From the NCBI RefSeq assembly GCF_002272015.1, contig NZ_NPBY01000003.1, positions 186,001 to 250,000 of the forward strand: a stretch of 64,000 bases of DNA. Direction: 5' to 3'. This DNA comes from Paenibacillus campinasensis (lineage in GTDB: Bacteria; Bacillota; Bacilli; Paenibacillales; Paenibacillaceae). The notes beneath the pieces were generated by a model, which saw only the letters and a list, made by a program, of their open reading frames with translations, did not search any database and was not told the DNA's origin. The position numbers and the translations under genes were made by a program. Positions 16,795 to 26,344 of this stretch are shown here, piece after piece (positions within the stretch are counted from its first letter, which is position 1; every line of letters starts with the position of its first letter).

Positions 16795-18426
16795 ATGAAT
16801 ATCGTTCCGGATCCTTTATCCGGCGGATCACGTCTTGCCCAGGCATATATTCATCGTTATGACAGCGTTAGCGGCTTTTACGGTGAAGATTACCGCAGCA
16901 GCGACGGCTATGAACGGAGAGCGGCATGGCTGGATCAATCCGAAGCCAAACGCATCTCCAGAGCGGCTGTGGTGGACTGTCTACGCACCTATAATCATAA
17001 GTTTAATGCCCATCCAGCGGTGGATAAGGCATTGGATGCGCTGGGCCAACCGGAGACACTTGCCATTGTAGGCGGACAGCAGAGCGGACTGCTTACAGGA
17101 CCGATCCTTGTCATCTATAAAGCGGTGACTATCATTCAGGCTGCCTCAGATGCTGCCAAAAGGCTCAACCGTCCGGTGGTTCCTGTGTTCTGGATCGCCG
17201 GCGAGGATCATGACTGGGATGAGGTGAATCACGCCTATTTCCCGACCCGCGATCTCGATATAGCCAAAATCAAGCTGGACCCGAGAGAAAAGCTTCGCAC
17301 CTCTGTAAGTTATACCGAAGTGAACGAAGAGGAGTGGGAGCTCCAGCTTCAAGGGCTGCGTGAGCTATTGCCGGACAGCCCGAGCAAGGCGGAGCTGCTT
17401 GAGCTGGCCCGCACGGCATTCAGCGGCTCCCGCAATTTGAGCGAAGGCTTCGCCAAGCTGCTGGGCGCGATGTTTGGCAAGCACGGACTCATTCTTCTTG
17501 ATTCTGCGGACCCGAATCTTCGCGCTTTGGAAGTTCCCGTGTTCGAAGCGATCATCAACAACAACGAGGCTCTGGGACTTTCGTACCAGCAGATGGCCCG
17601 CGATATCGAGGGTGCAGGATTTGAAGTTCAGGCCGATGTTCCGGAGAATGGAGCCAATCTGTTCTACCTTCACGAAGGCATGCGTCTGCTCCTGTACCGG
17701 GAAGGCGACAGGTTCGTCGACCGGAAGGGATGGATTCAATTATCGCGTGATGAGCTGCTGCGCGAGCTGCACGAGCATCCTGCCAGATTCAGCAACAATG
17801 TGCTGACAAGGCCGCTTATGCAGGATTCGCTGCTGCCGGTGCTGGGGACGGTACTGGGGATGGGCGAAATTTCGTATTGGGCCATCACCCGCGGTGCTTT
17901 TGCGGAAATGGGGCTTCAGATGCCGCTCATATTGCCGAGAATGTCGTTTACATTGCTGGATGATACGGTGCATAAACATATGGATAAGTATGCGCTGTCG
18001 TTCCAGGACGTACAGCATCATCTGGAGGAGAAGCGGCAGGCCTGGCTCGACAGTCAGGATGAACTCAATCTGGAGGAGCGGTTCGGTCAGACCAAGGCTG
18101 CGTTCGAACAGCTGTATCAGCCATTGATCGAAGATCTTGGCAAGCTGCAATCGGGATTGGTGAAGCTCGGATCGACCAATAAGGATAAAATACTGAAGCA
18201 GATGGACTATCTGCTGCGCAAATCGCAAGAAGCACTCGAGCAGCAGCATGAGGCTGCTCTGCGGCAATGGCAGGCTATCGGGCAGAGCCTGATGCCGCTG
18301 GGAAGACCGCAGGAGCGGGTGTATAACATTTTCCATTATATGAACCGCTACGGTATGGACCTGATTGACCGGCTGATGGAAATTCCGTATGAGGCATCAG
18401 GCACGCACCGTTTGATTCACGTATAA
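16795..18426 (+). CDS. bshC: Putative cysteine ligase BshC (bacillithiol biosynthesis)
   Basis: Adds cysteine to glucosaminyl-malate in the last step of bacillithiol synthesis; bacillithiol is the main low-molecular-weight thiol of many Firmicutes. 543 residues, the usual length. Family features are VGGQQSGLLTGPILVIYKAVTII near residue 81, PVVPVFWIAGEDHDWDEVNH near 125, LPRMSFTLLDD and a C-terminal coiled coil (LRKSQEALEQQHEAALRQWQ). AGGAGG precedes the ATG. In B. subtilis the ortholog (yllA) also lies just before mraZ; here ahcY is inserted between them. Confidence 0.94.
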   Translation: MNIVPDPLSGGSRLAQAYIHRYDSVSGFYGEDYRSSDGYERRAAWLDQSEAKRISRAAVVDCLRTYNHKFNAHPAVDKALDALGQPETLAIVGGQQSGLLTGPILVIYKAVTIIQAASDAAKRLNRPVVPVFWIAGEDHDWDEVNHAYFPTRDLDIAKIKLDPREKLRTSVSYTEVNEEEWELQLQGLRELLPDSPSKAELLELARTAFSGSRNLSEGFAKLLGAMFGKHGLILLDSADPNLRALEVPVFEAIINNNEALGLSYQQMARDIEGAGFEVQADVPENGANLFYLHEGMRLLLYREGDRFVDRKGWIQLSRDELLRELHEHPARFSNNVLTRPLMQDSLLPVLGTVLGMGEISYWAITRGAFAEMGLQMPLILPRMSFTLLDDTVHKHMDKYALSFQDVQHHLEEKRQAWLDSQDELNLEERFGQTKAAFEQLYQPLIEDLGKLQSGLVKLGSTNKDKILKQMDYLLRKSQEALEQQHEAALRQWQAIGQSLMPLGRPQERVYNIFHYMNRYGMDLIDRLMEIPYEASGTHRLIHV

Positions 18427-18459
18427 TAAAACCAATAACCATTTATTAGGAGGTAAGTG

Positions 18460-19728
18460 ATGACTTCATCCTCGATTCAAAACAGCAGCATTACCGATTT
18501 GAAATTGGCCCCGGAAGGCCATCTGAAAATTGATTGGGTAAAGGCGCACATGCCGGTACTGAACCGCGTGCGCGAGCAGTTTGAACGTGAACAGCCTTTC
18601 AAGGGGCTCAAGGTGGCGATCTCTCTTCATCTTGAAGCGAAAACGGCGTACCTGGCCAAGGTCGTTAAGGCTGGCGGAGCCGAAGTGACCATTACCGGCA
18701 GCAATCCGCTGTCCACTCAGGATGACGTTTGTGCCGCTCTGGTGGAGGATGGCATTACCGTCTTTGCAAAATACAACCCCTCCCCGGAGGAGTACAAGGA
18801 GCATCTCATTAAAACGTTGGAAACGAAGCCTGATCTCATCATTGATGATGGCGGCGATCTGGTCACCATTCTTCATGCTGAGCGCCCCGAGCTGCTGGAA
18901 GGCATCCGCGGCGGAGCGGAGGAAACAACGACCGGGATTCTGCGACTAAAGTCCCTGGAGAAGGATGGGGCGCTCAAGTTCCCGATGATCGCGGTCAACG
19001 ACGCGTATTGCAAATATTTGTTTGACAACCGCTACGGCACGGGGCAATCGGTCTGGGACGGCATTAACCGGACGACCAATCTCGTCGTGGCAGGCAAGAC
19101 GGTTGTCGTTGTCGGATACGGATGGTGCGGCAAAGGCGTGGCCATGAGAGCGAAAGGGCTGGGCGCGAATGTGATCGTCACCGAGGTGGATGCGATTAAA
19201 GCGGTTGAAGCTTATATGGATGGCTTCCAAGTGATGCCGATGCGCGAGGCCGCCAAGCTGGGCGACTTTTTCGTAACGGTGACAGGCAATCGCGATGTGA
19301 TCAGCGGCGCCGACTTCGATGTGATGAAGGACGGGGCTATTCTGTCCAATGCCGGGCACTTCGATGTGGAAGTGAGCAAGCCGGATCTGATGGAGCGCGC
19401 ACAGTCCGTTCGGACCGTTCGCCGCAACATTGAGGAATACCAGCTGAAGGATGGCCGCAAAATCTATCTTCTGGCCGAGGGGCGTCTGGTCAATCTTGCC
19501 GCTGGCGACGGGCATCCGGCCGAAATTATGGATATGACGTTTGCGCTGCAGGCCTTGTCGCTGAAATATGTGAACGAGCAATACGAAACCATTGGCAGCC
19601 GTGTCGTGAACGTACCCTATGAAATTGACGAGCAGGTGGCGAGATACAAGCTGGAAAGTCTAGGAATCGGCATCGACCAGTTGAGCGATGAGCAAAAAGC
19701 TTATCTGGACAGCTGGGCACAGCATTAA
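18460..19728 (+). CDS. ahcY: Adenosylhomocysteinase
   Basis: NAD-dependent S-adenosyl-L-homocysteine hydrolase, which splits SAH to adenosine and homocysteine in the methyl cycle. 422 residues: the substrate domain carries [20 protein letters not shown] and [14 protein letters not shown]; the NAD domain carries the glycine-rich [28 protein letters not shown]; the C-terminus keeps [22 protein letters not shown]. The HLEAKTAYL variant and absence of the long insert resemble the archaeal/Thermotoga-type enzyme rather than the proteobacterial one. The ATG at 18460 is 6 bases from AGGAGG; a GTG 3 bases earlier would be too close. It follows bshC by 33 bases, so the two are probably co-transcribed. 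Confidence 0.93.
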   Translation: MTSSSIQNSSITDLKLAPEGHLKIDWVKAHMPVLNRVREQFEREQPFKGLKVAISLHLEAKTAYLAKVVKAGGAEVTITGSNPLSTQDDVCAALVEDGITVFAKYNPSPEEYKEHLIKTLETKPDLIIDDGGDLVTILHAERPELLEGIRGGAEETTTGILRLKSLEKDGALKFPMIAVNDAYCKYLFDNRYGTGQSVWDGINRTTNLVVAGKTVVVVGYGWCGKGVAMRAKGLGANVIVTEVDAIKAVEAYMDGFQVMPMREAAKLGDFFVTVTGNRDVISGADFDVMKDGAILSNAGHFDVEVSKPDLMERAQSVRTVRRNIEEYQLKDGRKIYLLAEGRLVNLAAGDGHPAEIMDMTFALQALSLKYVNEQYETIGSRVVNVPYEIDEQVARYKLESLGIGIDQLSDEQKAYLDSWAQH

Positions 19729-19762
19729 TCTGCGGCATATTTGGAAAAGAACGGTTCATAAC

Positions 19763-19806
19763 AAACCTCCTTCCATTCCCGTCAGTGGATGTTAGGAGGT
19801 TTTTTT
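19763..19806 (+). terminator. Intrinsic terminator after ahcY
   Basis: AAACCTCC (19763-19770) pairs with GGAGGTTT (19795-19802) and leads into a T-run to 19806. The 24-base loop is long. Confidence 0.75.
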
Positions 19807-19859
19807 GCGCGCTTTTTTTGAAAAAATGCCCAAAAAAACAAAATGGGTCTTAAAGGTGT

Positions 19860-19888
19860 TTGATTCTTGACGTCGAATCTATTATTCT
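19860..19888 (+). promoter_or_regulatory. Candidate SigA promoter of the dcw cluster
   Basis: TTGATT (19860-19865), 17-base spacer, TATTCT (19883-19888). The MraZ boxes start at the next base, so they would overlap the transcription start. Confidence 0.55.
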
Positions 19889-19918
19889 AAAGTGGAGGAA
19901 AGTGGTGCAAAGTGGGGA
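19889..19918 (+). promoter_or_regulatory. MraZ operator: three direct repeats
   Basis: Three contiguous 10-bp units, AAAGTGGAGG, AAAGTGGTGC and AAAGTGGGGA. Each has GTGG in the same register, one helical turn apart. MraZ is known to bind such GTGG-type repeats upstream of its own gene and repress the cluster. Confidence 0.8.
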
Positions 19919-19944
19919 TTCGGGGTTAAGGAGTGGAGTGCCTG

Positions 19945-20382
19945 ATGTTTATGGGGGAGTTTCAGCATAGCATCGATGACAAGGGGCGGATCATTATCCC
20001 CGCCAAATTTCGTGAACTCCTTGGCATTTCCTTTGTCGTTACCCGAGGCCTCGACCAATGTCTCTTTGTATACCCTACTGAAGAATGGGCTGTTATGGAA
20101 CAGAAGCTCAAATCCCTCCCACTGATGAAGTCTGATGCCAGAGCGTTTACCCGGTTTTTTTTCTCGGGAGCAACAGAATGCGAATTGGATAAGCAGGGAA
20201 GGGTAAACTTGCCGGCAAATTTGCGAGAGTTCGCCAAGCTGGAGAAAGAATGCGTCGTGATCGGCGTTTCGAACCGGGTGGAGATCTGGAGCAAGGAACA
20301 ATGGCAGAAGTATTATGAGCAGTCGGAAGAAGCGTTTAATGATATCGCCGAGAAGCTGGTCGATTTCGACTTCGATCTGTAG
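19945..20382 (+). CDS. mraZ: Transcriptional regulator MraZ
   Basis: DNA-binding protein that autoregulates the division and cell-wall cluster. 145 residues made of two AbrB-like MraZ repeats, each with the DxGR motif: [14 protein letters not shown] near residue 11 and [16 protein letters not shown] near 84. It forms a ring-shaped oligomer in characterised homologs. The ATG at 19945 is the family start (MFMGEFQHS) with GGAG 6 bases upstream; an in-frame codon at 19933 lacks a site. Its operator repeats lie 26 bases upstream. Confidence 0.96.
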   Translation: MFMGEFQHSIDDKGRIIIPAKFRELLGISFVVTRGLDQCLFVYPTEEWAVMEQKLKSLPLMKSDARAFTRFFFSGATECELDKQGRVNLPANLREFAKLEKECVVIGVSNRVEIWSKEQWQKYYEQSEEAFNDIAEKLVDFDFDL

Positions 20383-20464
20383 CTGTCGGTGAAGCTTCCG
20401 TTCTACGCTCGCAAGGAATCTATGATTACATGACAAACGTTAAAAGCAATGGAGGGCGCAGACT

Positions 20465-21430
20465 TTGTTTCATCACATCACGGTGCTTAAAGAAGAAGCG
20501 ACAGACGGGCTGCGCATCAAACCAGACGGTATATATGTTGACTGTACGCTCGGCGGTGCGGGGCACAGCTCCCTGATCGCCTCGAGGCTAAGCTCTGAGG
20601 GCCGGTTAATTGCGTTTGACCAGGATGACTGGGCGCATGAGAATGCGCAGAAGGTGCTGGAACCTTACGCGGATCGGGTTACCCTTGTCAAAGCCAATTT
20701 TCGTGACTTGGAGGAGGTGCTCCGGCGCGAAGTAAGGGCAGACGTGAACGGGCAGCCGCGGGTTGACGGCATACTGTTTGATTTGGGCGTATCCTCACCG
20801 CAATTTGACGAAGGGGAGAGAGGCTTCAGCTACAATCACGATGCGCCGCTCGATATGCGGATGGATCAATCGGCGGAATTAACCGCTGCCGAGATTGTAA
20901 ATGAGTGGCCTGAGCAGGAGATTGCCCGGATTCTCTATGAATACGGTGAAGAGAAGTTCTCGCGGCGAATTGCCAGAGTCATTGCGGATAGACGGGTACA
21001 GCGACCTATTCAAACGACGGGGGAACTCGTCGATTTGATAAAAGAAGGCATTCCGGCCGCTGCCCGCAGAACGGGCGGACATCCGGCCAAGCGCAGCTTC
21101 CAGGCGCTGCGGATTGCGGTCAACGATGAGCTTGGCGCTTTCGAGGATGCGCTGCACCAAGCAGTTAGGTGTCTGGCGCCGGGCGGAAGAGTGTCGGTCA
21201 TTACGTTCCACTCGCTGGAGGACCGGATCTGCAAACAGATTTTTAACAGCTATATTCCTAAATGCACTTGTCCACCGGATTTCCCGATGTGCGTCTGCGG
21301 GGGCGGGCAAGGCGACCTGAAACTGGTCAATCGAAAGCCGATTATTCCTTCGCAGGAGGAGATTGGCAGCAATCCAAGAGCGCGTTCGGCCAAGCTTCGA
21401 ATCGCAGAAAAGTTGCAGCAACCAACTTAA
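20465..21430 (+). CDS. rsmH: 16S rRNA (cytosine1402-N4)-methyltransferase RsmH
   Basis: S-adenosylmethionine-dependent enzyme that methylates N4 of C1402 in 16S rRNA. 321 residues with [14 protein letters not shown] (SAM site), [21 protein letters not shown], and [16 protein letters not shown] near the C-terminus, plus a Cys-rich stretch ([12 protein letters not shown]). The start is TTG at 20465: GGAGGG lies 8 bases upstream and [12 protein letters not shown] is the family N-terminus. Also called mraW. Confidence 0.96.
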   Translation: MFHHITVLKEEATDGLRIKPDGIYVDCTLGGAGHSSLIASRLSSEGRLIAFDQDDWAHENAQKVLEPYADRVTLVKANFRDLEEVLRREVRADVNGQPRVDGILFDLGVSSPQFDEGERGFSYNHDAPLDMRMDQSAELTAAEIVNEWPEQEIARILYEYGEEKFSRRIARVIADRRVQRPIQTTGELVDLIKEGIPAAARRTGGHPAKRSFQALRIAVNDELGAFEDALHQAVRCLAPGGRVSVITFHSLEDRICKQIFNSYIPKCTCPPDFPMCVCGGGQGDLKLVNRKPIIPSQEEIGSNPRARSAKLRIAEKLQQPT

Positions 21431-21515
21431 CCGTTCAAAGGGATTATGCACTAACTAAGAGCAGCTCTACCAGCAATGTTGCAAATCCTGAAACTAAGAC
21501 AAAGGAGAATCAGCC

Positions 21516-21926
21516 ATGGCATACACGCGCGGCAATCTGGCCGTTCAGGAGAGACAGAAGGAAGCGCAATCCACATATCTCGAGAAGACCAAAGTCATCA
21601 AACGCCGATCCCAGCTGCCTCAAAAAGAAAAGCTGCTGTATTTGTTGTCCGTGGTGTTGGTTGTCGCTGTCATGGGCGTGATCGGCATGAGGCATGTTCA
21701 TTCCTATGACCTGAACCGTCAAATTCAGAGAACAGAGGCTGAGATCCGTACAGCTCAGAGAGAAATCGATCTGCTTCAGGTGAAGAAACAAACGCTGGAG
21801 ATGGAAATTTTGGATAAAGCCAAGGAACTCGGCTACGTTCCGATTGAGGACCATAACGCGATCCATGTGCAGCCTTCTGCGGGAACGAGAGGGACACAAG
21901 GGCCGCTACCAGGGCAAAATGACTAA
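21516..21926 (+). CDS. ftsL: Cell-division protein FtsL
   Basis: Bitopic divisome protein that works with DivIC and DivIB to regulate septal wall synthesis. 136 residues: a basic cytoplasmic part (1-40), one helix (LLYLLSVVLVVAVMGVIGM, about 41-59), then a coiled coil (LNRQIQRTEAEIRTAQREIDLLQVKKQTLEMEI) and the AKELGY motif common to FtsL/DivIC proteins. Identity rests on position between rsmH and pbpB as well as architecture, since FtsL sequences diverge quickly. AAAGGAG lies upstream. Confidence 0.88.
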   Translation: MAYTRGNLAVQERQKEAQSTYLEKTKVIKRRSQLPQKEKLLYLLSVVLVVAVMGVIGMRHVHSYDLNRQIQRTEAEIRTAQREIDLLQVKKQTLEMEILDKAKELGYVPIEDHNAIHVQPSAGTRGTQGPLPGQND

Positions 21927-21942
21927 AGTGTGAGGTTTTTCG

Positions 21943-24222
21943 ATGGTAAAAAAAATCAAACTGCGCACCGTGTTCATAGGGGGATGTATTATCCTCTTTT
22001 TTGCTTTATTGATTGGTCGGGTGTTTTATCTGCAGGTTATTGACAATGATTTTTGGCGGGAGAAGGCCTTAACTTATTGGTCGCGCCAGCAGCCGCTGCC
22101 TGCCAATCGCGGTACGATCATGGACCGGGACGGCGACGTTCTGTCCATGGATGCGCCAGCGTATACGGTCGTTGTCAATCCGAAGGTCATTCAGACGAAT
22201 GGACTGGAGGATAAGGTGGTTTCCGGTCTTCATGAAATCCTCGGCAAGGATGAAGGCGAGCTTCGCGAATTGGTAAGAGCCCAGGATGACAAGGGGGAAT
22301 ACTTGATCAACCGCGAAGTGCGAAATGAAGGCTTGAAGATTGACCAGGATACTAAGCTGGAGGTCGAGGCGTTCTCTGAGAGTCTCAAGCAGGAGCTCCG
22401 GGACGAAGGCAAAACGCCGGATTCGGGCATCGGCTTCATCAATGAGAAGAAGCGTTTCTATCCGAAAGGCTCTCTTGCTGCCCATGTGCTTGGATATATC
22501 GACAGGGAAGGCAAGGCAGTCGGCGGGGTCGAATCCTATTACAATGAGCTGCTGCAAGGCAAGGACGGTTTTGCTGCTTACAAGAGTGACAAGAAGGGAA
22601 TTAAGCTTCCCAGTGAGGATGACTTATACCAACCTGCCATTAATGGGAAAAATTTAGTACTGACGATTGATGATACGATCCAGTATTATATCGAAGATGC
22701 CATGCGCGAGGCCTATGAGCAGTACAAGCCCCAGAGCATCACGGTCATTGCGGCAAACCCGAACACGATGGAGATTCTCGGCATGGCCAACCTGCCGACC
22801 TTTGACCCGAATACATACTGGGATGTGCCGAATGTCGGCAACTTCTTCAATCATGCGGTCGGTTCAGTGTACGAGCCGGGCTCCACCTTTAAAATTGTAA
22901 CACTGGCCAGCGCCGTGCAGGAAAAGCTGTTTAACCCGAACGCCTATTATGAATCCGGTTCGATCAAGGCGGGAGGCAGAACCCACTACGACATCAGGCG
23001 GCACTGGGGAACGATCAGCTACCTCGAAGGGGTGAAGCGATCGAGCAACGTGGCCTTTGTCAAGCTGGGCTACGAAATGCTTGGTGCCGAAAGGCTGACC
23101 AACTACATTCGCGAGTTTGGATTTACGGAAAAATCGGGCATTGATCTGCCTGCGGAATCTCTCGGCATCATCCATATGAATAATGATTCGGATATTTCAA
23201 CGCTGACTTACGGCTATGCAGTATCGGTTACGCCGATTCAGCAGATCGCGGCGATTTCCGCCGTGGCTAACGGCGGCAAGCTGCTGAAGCCGTATATGGT
23301 GAAGGAGATTCAGGATCCGAATACCGGTGAAACACAGAAGATCGAGCCTGAGGTAATCCGGGAAATCATCACCCCGGAAACGGCGAGAGAAACCGGAACA
23401 TATCTGGAGCAAGTCGTTGCCGATCAGGTCAACGGTTCCGGCAGACTCGCTTATATCGATGGATACCGTGTAGCAGGCAAAACCGGTACGGCGATTAAAT
23501 CGACCGGAGGCTACCGCGACCGGACGAAGCAGGTGTCTTCTTTCGTCGGATATGCCCCGGTGGATGATCCGAAGATTGCCGTCATCGTCATCATTGACGA
23601 ACCGAAGGAAGAGGTCGGCGGCGGCGCGGCTGCTGCCCCGGTGTTCCAAAAGATCGTCTCGCAAACGCTCAGCTATTGGGGCATTCCCAAATCGCAGCAG
23701 GATACTGACAACAGCAAGGGGAACGCGCCGAAGGCGAAGGATGCAGCGGCCGAGGTTCGAATGACCTCTCCGGATCTAAGCGGTATGAGAATCAGTGAAG
23801 TGAAGGATAAACTGCTCCAGGACGGCTTCGCCTTTGAGGTGCTCGGCAGCGGGAATACGGTGAAGGGACAGTATCCTGCCCCGGGAGCGGTAATGACTTC
23901 CGGACAGCGTGTCTATGTGCTGACCGAGGACGACCATGCAATGACGATTCCGAATCTGCATGGTGAATCGCTGCGGGACGCGATGGAGGTGCTCACCTTG
24001 ATGAAGGTGAGAGTCATTGTCCAGGGCGAGGGCTATGTCACCAAGCAGGTGGAGAGCTCAGAGAATGGGCAGCGCACGGTAACGCTGACTTTGAGAACGG
24101 CGGAAGAAATGCTGACCGGCGCAACCGATTCGGAGGAAGAGGAACCCGAAACTCCGGATGAAGAGGCTGAATCGGATGGCAGCGCGGAGACCGACTCGGC
24201 GGATGCTGAAGGGCAGGGTTAG
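21943..24222 (+). CDS. pbpB: Septal penicillin-binding protein with PASTA domains (PBP2B type)
   Basis: Class B transpeptidase that crosslinks septal peptidoglycan. 759 residues: membrane anchor (about 8-29), PBP dimerisation domain beginning RGTIMDRDGDVLSMD, and transpeptidase domain with the SxxK serine at 314 (PGSTFK), SSN at 367-369 and KTG at 513-515. Two PASTA domains follow (VRMTSPDLSGMRISEVKDKL and MTIPNLHGESLRDAMEVL), then an acidic Glu/Asp/Ser tail of about 40 residues that is unusually long. ATG with GAGG 7 bases upstream, 16 bases after ftsL. First of two tandem PBP genes; order and the SSN motif mark it as the vegetative one. Confidence 0.93.
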   Translation: MVKKIKLRTVFIGGCIILFFALLIGRVFYLQVIDNDFWREKALTYWSRQQPLPANRGTIMDRDGDVLSMDAPAYTVVVNPKVIQTNGLEDKVVSGLHEILGKDEGELRELVRAQDDKGEYLINREVRNEGLKIDQDTKLEVEAFSESLKQELRDEGKTPDSGIGFINEKKRFYPKGSLAAHVLGYIDREGKAVGGVESYYNELLQGKDGFAAYKSDKKGIKLPSEDDLYQPAINGKNLVLTIDDTIQYYIEDAMREAYEQYKPQSITVIAANPNTMEILGMANLPTFDPNTYWDVPNVGNFFNHAVGSVYEPGSTFKIVTLASAVQEKLFNPNAYYESGSIKAGGRTHYDIRRHWGTISYLEGVKRSSNVAFVKLGYEMLGAERLTNYIREFGFTEKSGIDLPAESLGIIHMNNDSDISTLTYGYAVSVTPIQQIAAISAVANGGKLLKPYMVKEIQDPNTGETQKIEPEVIREIITPETARETGTYLEQVVADQVNGSGRLAYIDGYRVAGKTGTAIKSTGGYRDRTKQVSSFVGYAPVDDPKIAVIVIIDEPKEEVGGGAAAAPVFQKIVSQTLSYWGIPKSQQDTDNSKGNAPKAKDAAAEVRMTSPDLSGMRISEVKDKLLQDGFAFEVLGSGNTVKGQYPAPGAVMTSGQRVYVLTEDDHAMTIPNLHGESLRDAMEVLTLMKVRVIVQGEGYVTKQVESSENGQRTVTLTLRTAEEMLTGATDSEEEEPETPDEEAESDGSAETDSADAEGQG

Positions 24223-24331
24223 CGAGGTCAGCAACGAGGAATAGCTTGTTCTATCCCCGGCTTGTACCGAATACTCATGAGATAAACACCAGTTCATGGG
24301 TTTACAGGCTTAAGTCGGGGAGGGAAGCAAG

Positions 24332-26272
24332 GTGAAAGTTTCCAAGGTATCTCAGCGAAGAAGATTGCTCTGGAGCCTGCTGCTGCTGCTCTTGATGTTC
24401 TCGGCCCTGATCGTCAGACTGGCTTACGTCCAGATTGGACAGGGAGCCGAATTGTCCGCGAAGGCGGAGGAGTTGTGGCGGCGGGACATTCCTTTTGCAG
24501 CCAAGAGGGGAGAAATATTGGACCGTAACGGAACCGCGCTTGTGACCAGCATCACGACACCGACCATCTGGGCGATTCCCGTCCAGATCAAGGACGCGGA
24601 CCATACGGCCCGGACATTGGCCCCTCTTCTTGGCATGAACGAGGCTGACGTGAAAAAGAGTATTACGAAACGTTCGAGAATAGAACGGATCAATCCCGGC
24701 GGACGAAAAATTACGATGGAGCTGGCTCAGGAAATTCGTGATTTGAAGCTGCCGGGTATCGTTGTTGCCGAGGATAACAAGCGGTATTATCCTTATGGTG
24801 ATCTAGCTGCTCATATTTTAGGCTTTACGGGCGCCTATAATCAGGGGCTGACCGGACTTGAGGCGATGCATGATGATAAGCTGATGGGCTTTGACGGCAA
24901 CATCTCTTATCTGTCCGATGCGAGCGGGAAGCAAATGCCGAATTCGACGGAGAAGTATGTGGAGCCCCGGGACGGGCTCAGCCTGGAACTGACGATTGAC
25001 AAATCAATCCAGGCGATTATGGAACGCGAGCTGGATCAGGCGATGGTCAAGTATCAGGCCAATGGCGCATGGTCGATTGCCATGAACCCCAATACAGGCG
25101 AGATTCTGGCCATGGCCTCGCGCCCGGGCTTCTCGCCGGGGAAATACCAGGAATTCGAGCCGGAAACGTACAACCGGAATCTTCCGATCTGGATGACCTA
25201 TGAGCCGGGCTCAACCTTCAAGATCATTACGCTGGCTGCTGCATTGGAAGAGGGAAAGGTAGATTTAAAAAATGACCACTTCTTTGATTCCGGTGCGGTT
25301 GAGGTCGGCGGAGCCCGGCTTCGCTGCTGGAAGAAGGGCGGCCATGGCAGCCAGACATTTATGGAAGTGGTGCAGAATTCGTGCAACCCCGGATTTGTTC
25401 TCCTGGGCCAGAAGCTGGGCAAAGAAAGCCTGTTCCAATATATCCGCGATTTTGGCTTTGGCGCCAAAACCGGAATTGACCTGAACGGGGAAGAGAACGG
25501 GATTCTGTTCAAGCTGGAGAATGTCGGTCCGGTCGAGCTGGCGACAACCGCTTTCGGCCAGGGGGTGTCGGTGACACCGATCCAGCAGGTTGCCGCGGTC
25601 TCAGCGGCAATTAATGGAGGCAAGCTGTATAAGCCTTATGTGGCCAAAGCCTGGATCAATCCCGAAACGGGCGAGAAAGTGGAGGAGATTGAGCCGCAGC
25701 TTGTGCGCGAGGTCATCTCCGAGGAGACTTCGAAGCAGGTCCGCGAAGCACTGGAGAGCGTGGTGGCCAAGGGAACGGGACGTCCGGCATTCATCGACGG
25801 CTACCGGGTCGGAGGCAAAACGGGAACGGCGCAAAAGGTAGTGAACGGCAGGTATTCTTCCACCGAGCATATCGTGTCTTTTATCGGATTTGCCCCGGCG
25901 GATGATCCGCAGATTGTTGTGTACACCGCCGTTGATAATCCGAAGGGCATTCAGTTCGGCGGAGTAGTGGCGGCACCGATCGTTCAGAACATTCTGGAGG
26001 ATGCGCTGCGTTACATGGATATTCCGCCTCGCAAAGATCAGATGGCGCGCGTGTACAAATACGGGGAAACCCCGATGGTAACCGTGCCGGACCTGGTGGG
26101 AGCGACCGTTCAGGATCTGTACGAGGATTTGAACATGAATTTCATGCTGGCCAAATCGGGAACGGGCAACACTGTGATCTCCCAGGCTCCTAAGCCGGGA
26201 ACCCGGGTAGAGCGCGGCTCGACCATCCGCATTTATATGGGAGAGGATTCCGAGGCAGGGCATGAACATTAA
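24332..26272 (+). CDS. spoVD: Stage V sporulation protein D (spore cortex transpeptidase)
   Basis: Class B penicillin-binding protein needed for spore cortex synthesis. 646 residues: membrane helix (about 12-31), dimerisation domain (RGEILDRNGTALV), transpeptidase with Ser294 in PGSTFK, SCN at 350-352 and KTG at 496-498, and one PASTA domain (MVTVPDLVGATVQDLYEDL). The SxN motif contains Cys351, and a second cysteine is at 332; in B. subtilis SpoVD the two cysteines at these same positions form a regulatory disulfide opened by StoA. The start is GTG at 24332 with GGGGAGGG 7 bases upstream. 109 bases separate it from pbpB. Confidence 0.95.
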   Translation: MKVSKVSQRRRLLWSLLLLLLMFSALIVRLAYVQIGQGAELSAKAEELWRRDIPFAAKRGEILDRNGTALVTSITTPTIWAIPVQIKDADHTARTLAPLLGMNEADVKKSITKRSRIERINPGGRKITMELAQEIRDLKLPGIVVAEDNKRYYPYGDLAAHILGFTGAYNQGLTGLEAMHDDKLMGFDGNISYLSDASGKQMPNSTEKYVEPRDGLSLELTIDKSIQAIMERELDQAMVKYQANGAWSIAMNPNTGEILAMASRPGFSPGKYQEFEPETYNRNLPIWMTYEPGSTFKIITLAAALEEGKVDLKNDHFFDSGAVEVGGARLRCWKKGGHGSQTFMEVVQNSCNPGFVLLGQKLGKESLFQYIRDFGFGAKTGIDLNGEENGILFKLENVGPVELATTAFGQGVSVTPIQQVAAVSAAINGGKLYKPYVAKAWINPETGEKVEEIEPQLVREVISEETSKQVREALESVVAKGTGRPAFIDGYRVGGKTGTAQKVVNGRYSSTEHIVSFIGFAPADDPQIVVYTAVDNPKGIQFGGVVAAPIVQNILEDALRYMDIPPRKDQMARVYKYGETPMVTVPDLVGATVQDLYEDLNMNFMLAKSGTGNTVISQAPKPGTRVERGSTIRIYMGEDSEAGHEH

Positions 26273-26344
26273 GATACGTATTGGTTTTATTATCCGGCCC
26301 TCGTTAACCGGATGATCAAGGATATAGAGAGAAGAGGGATTGCA

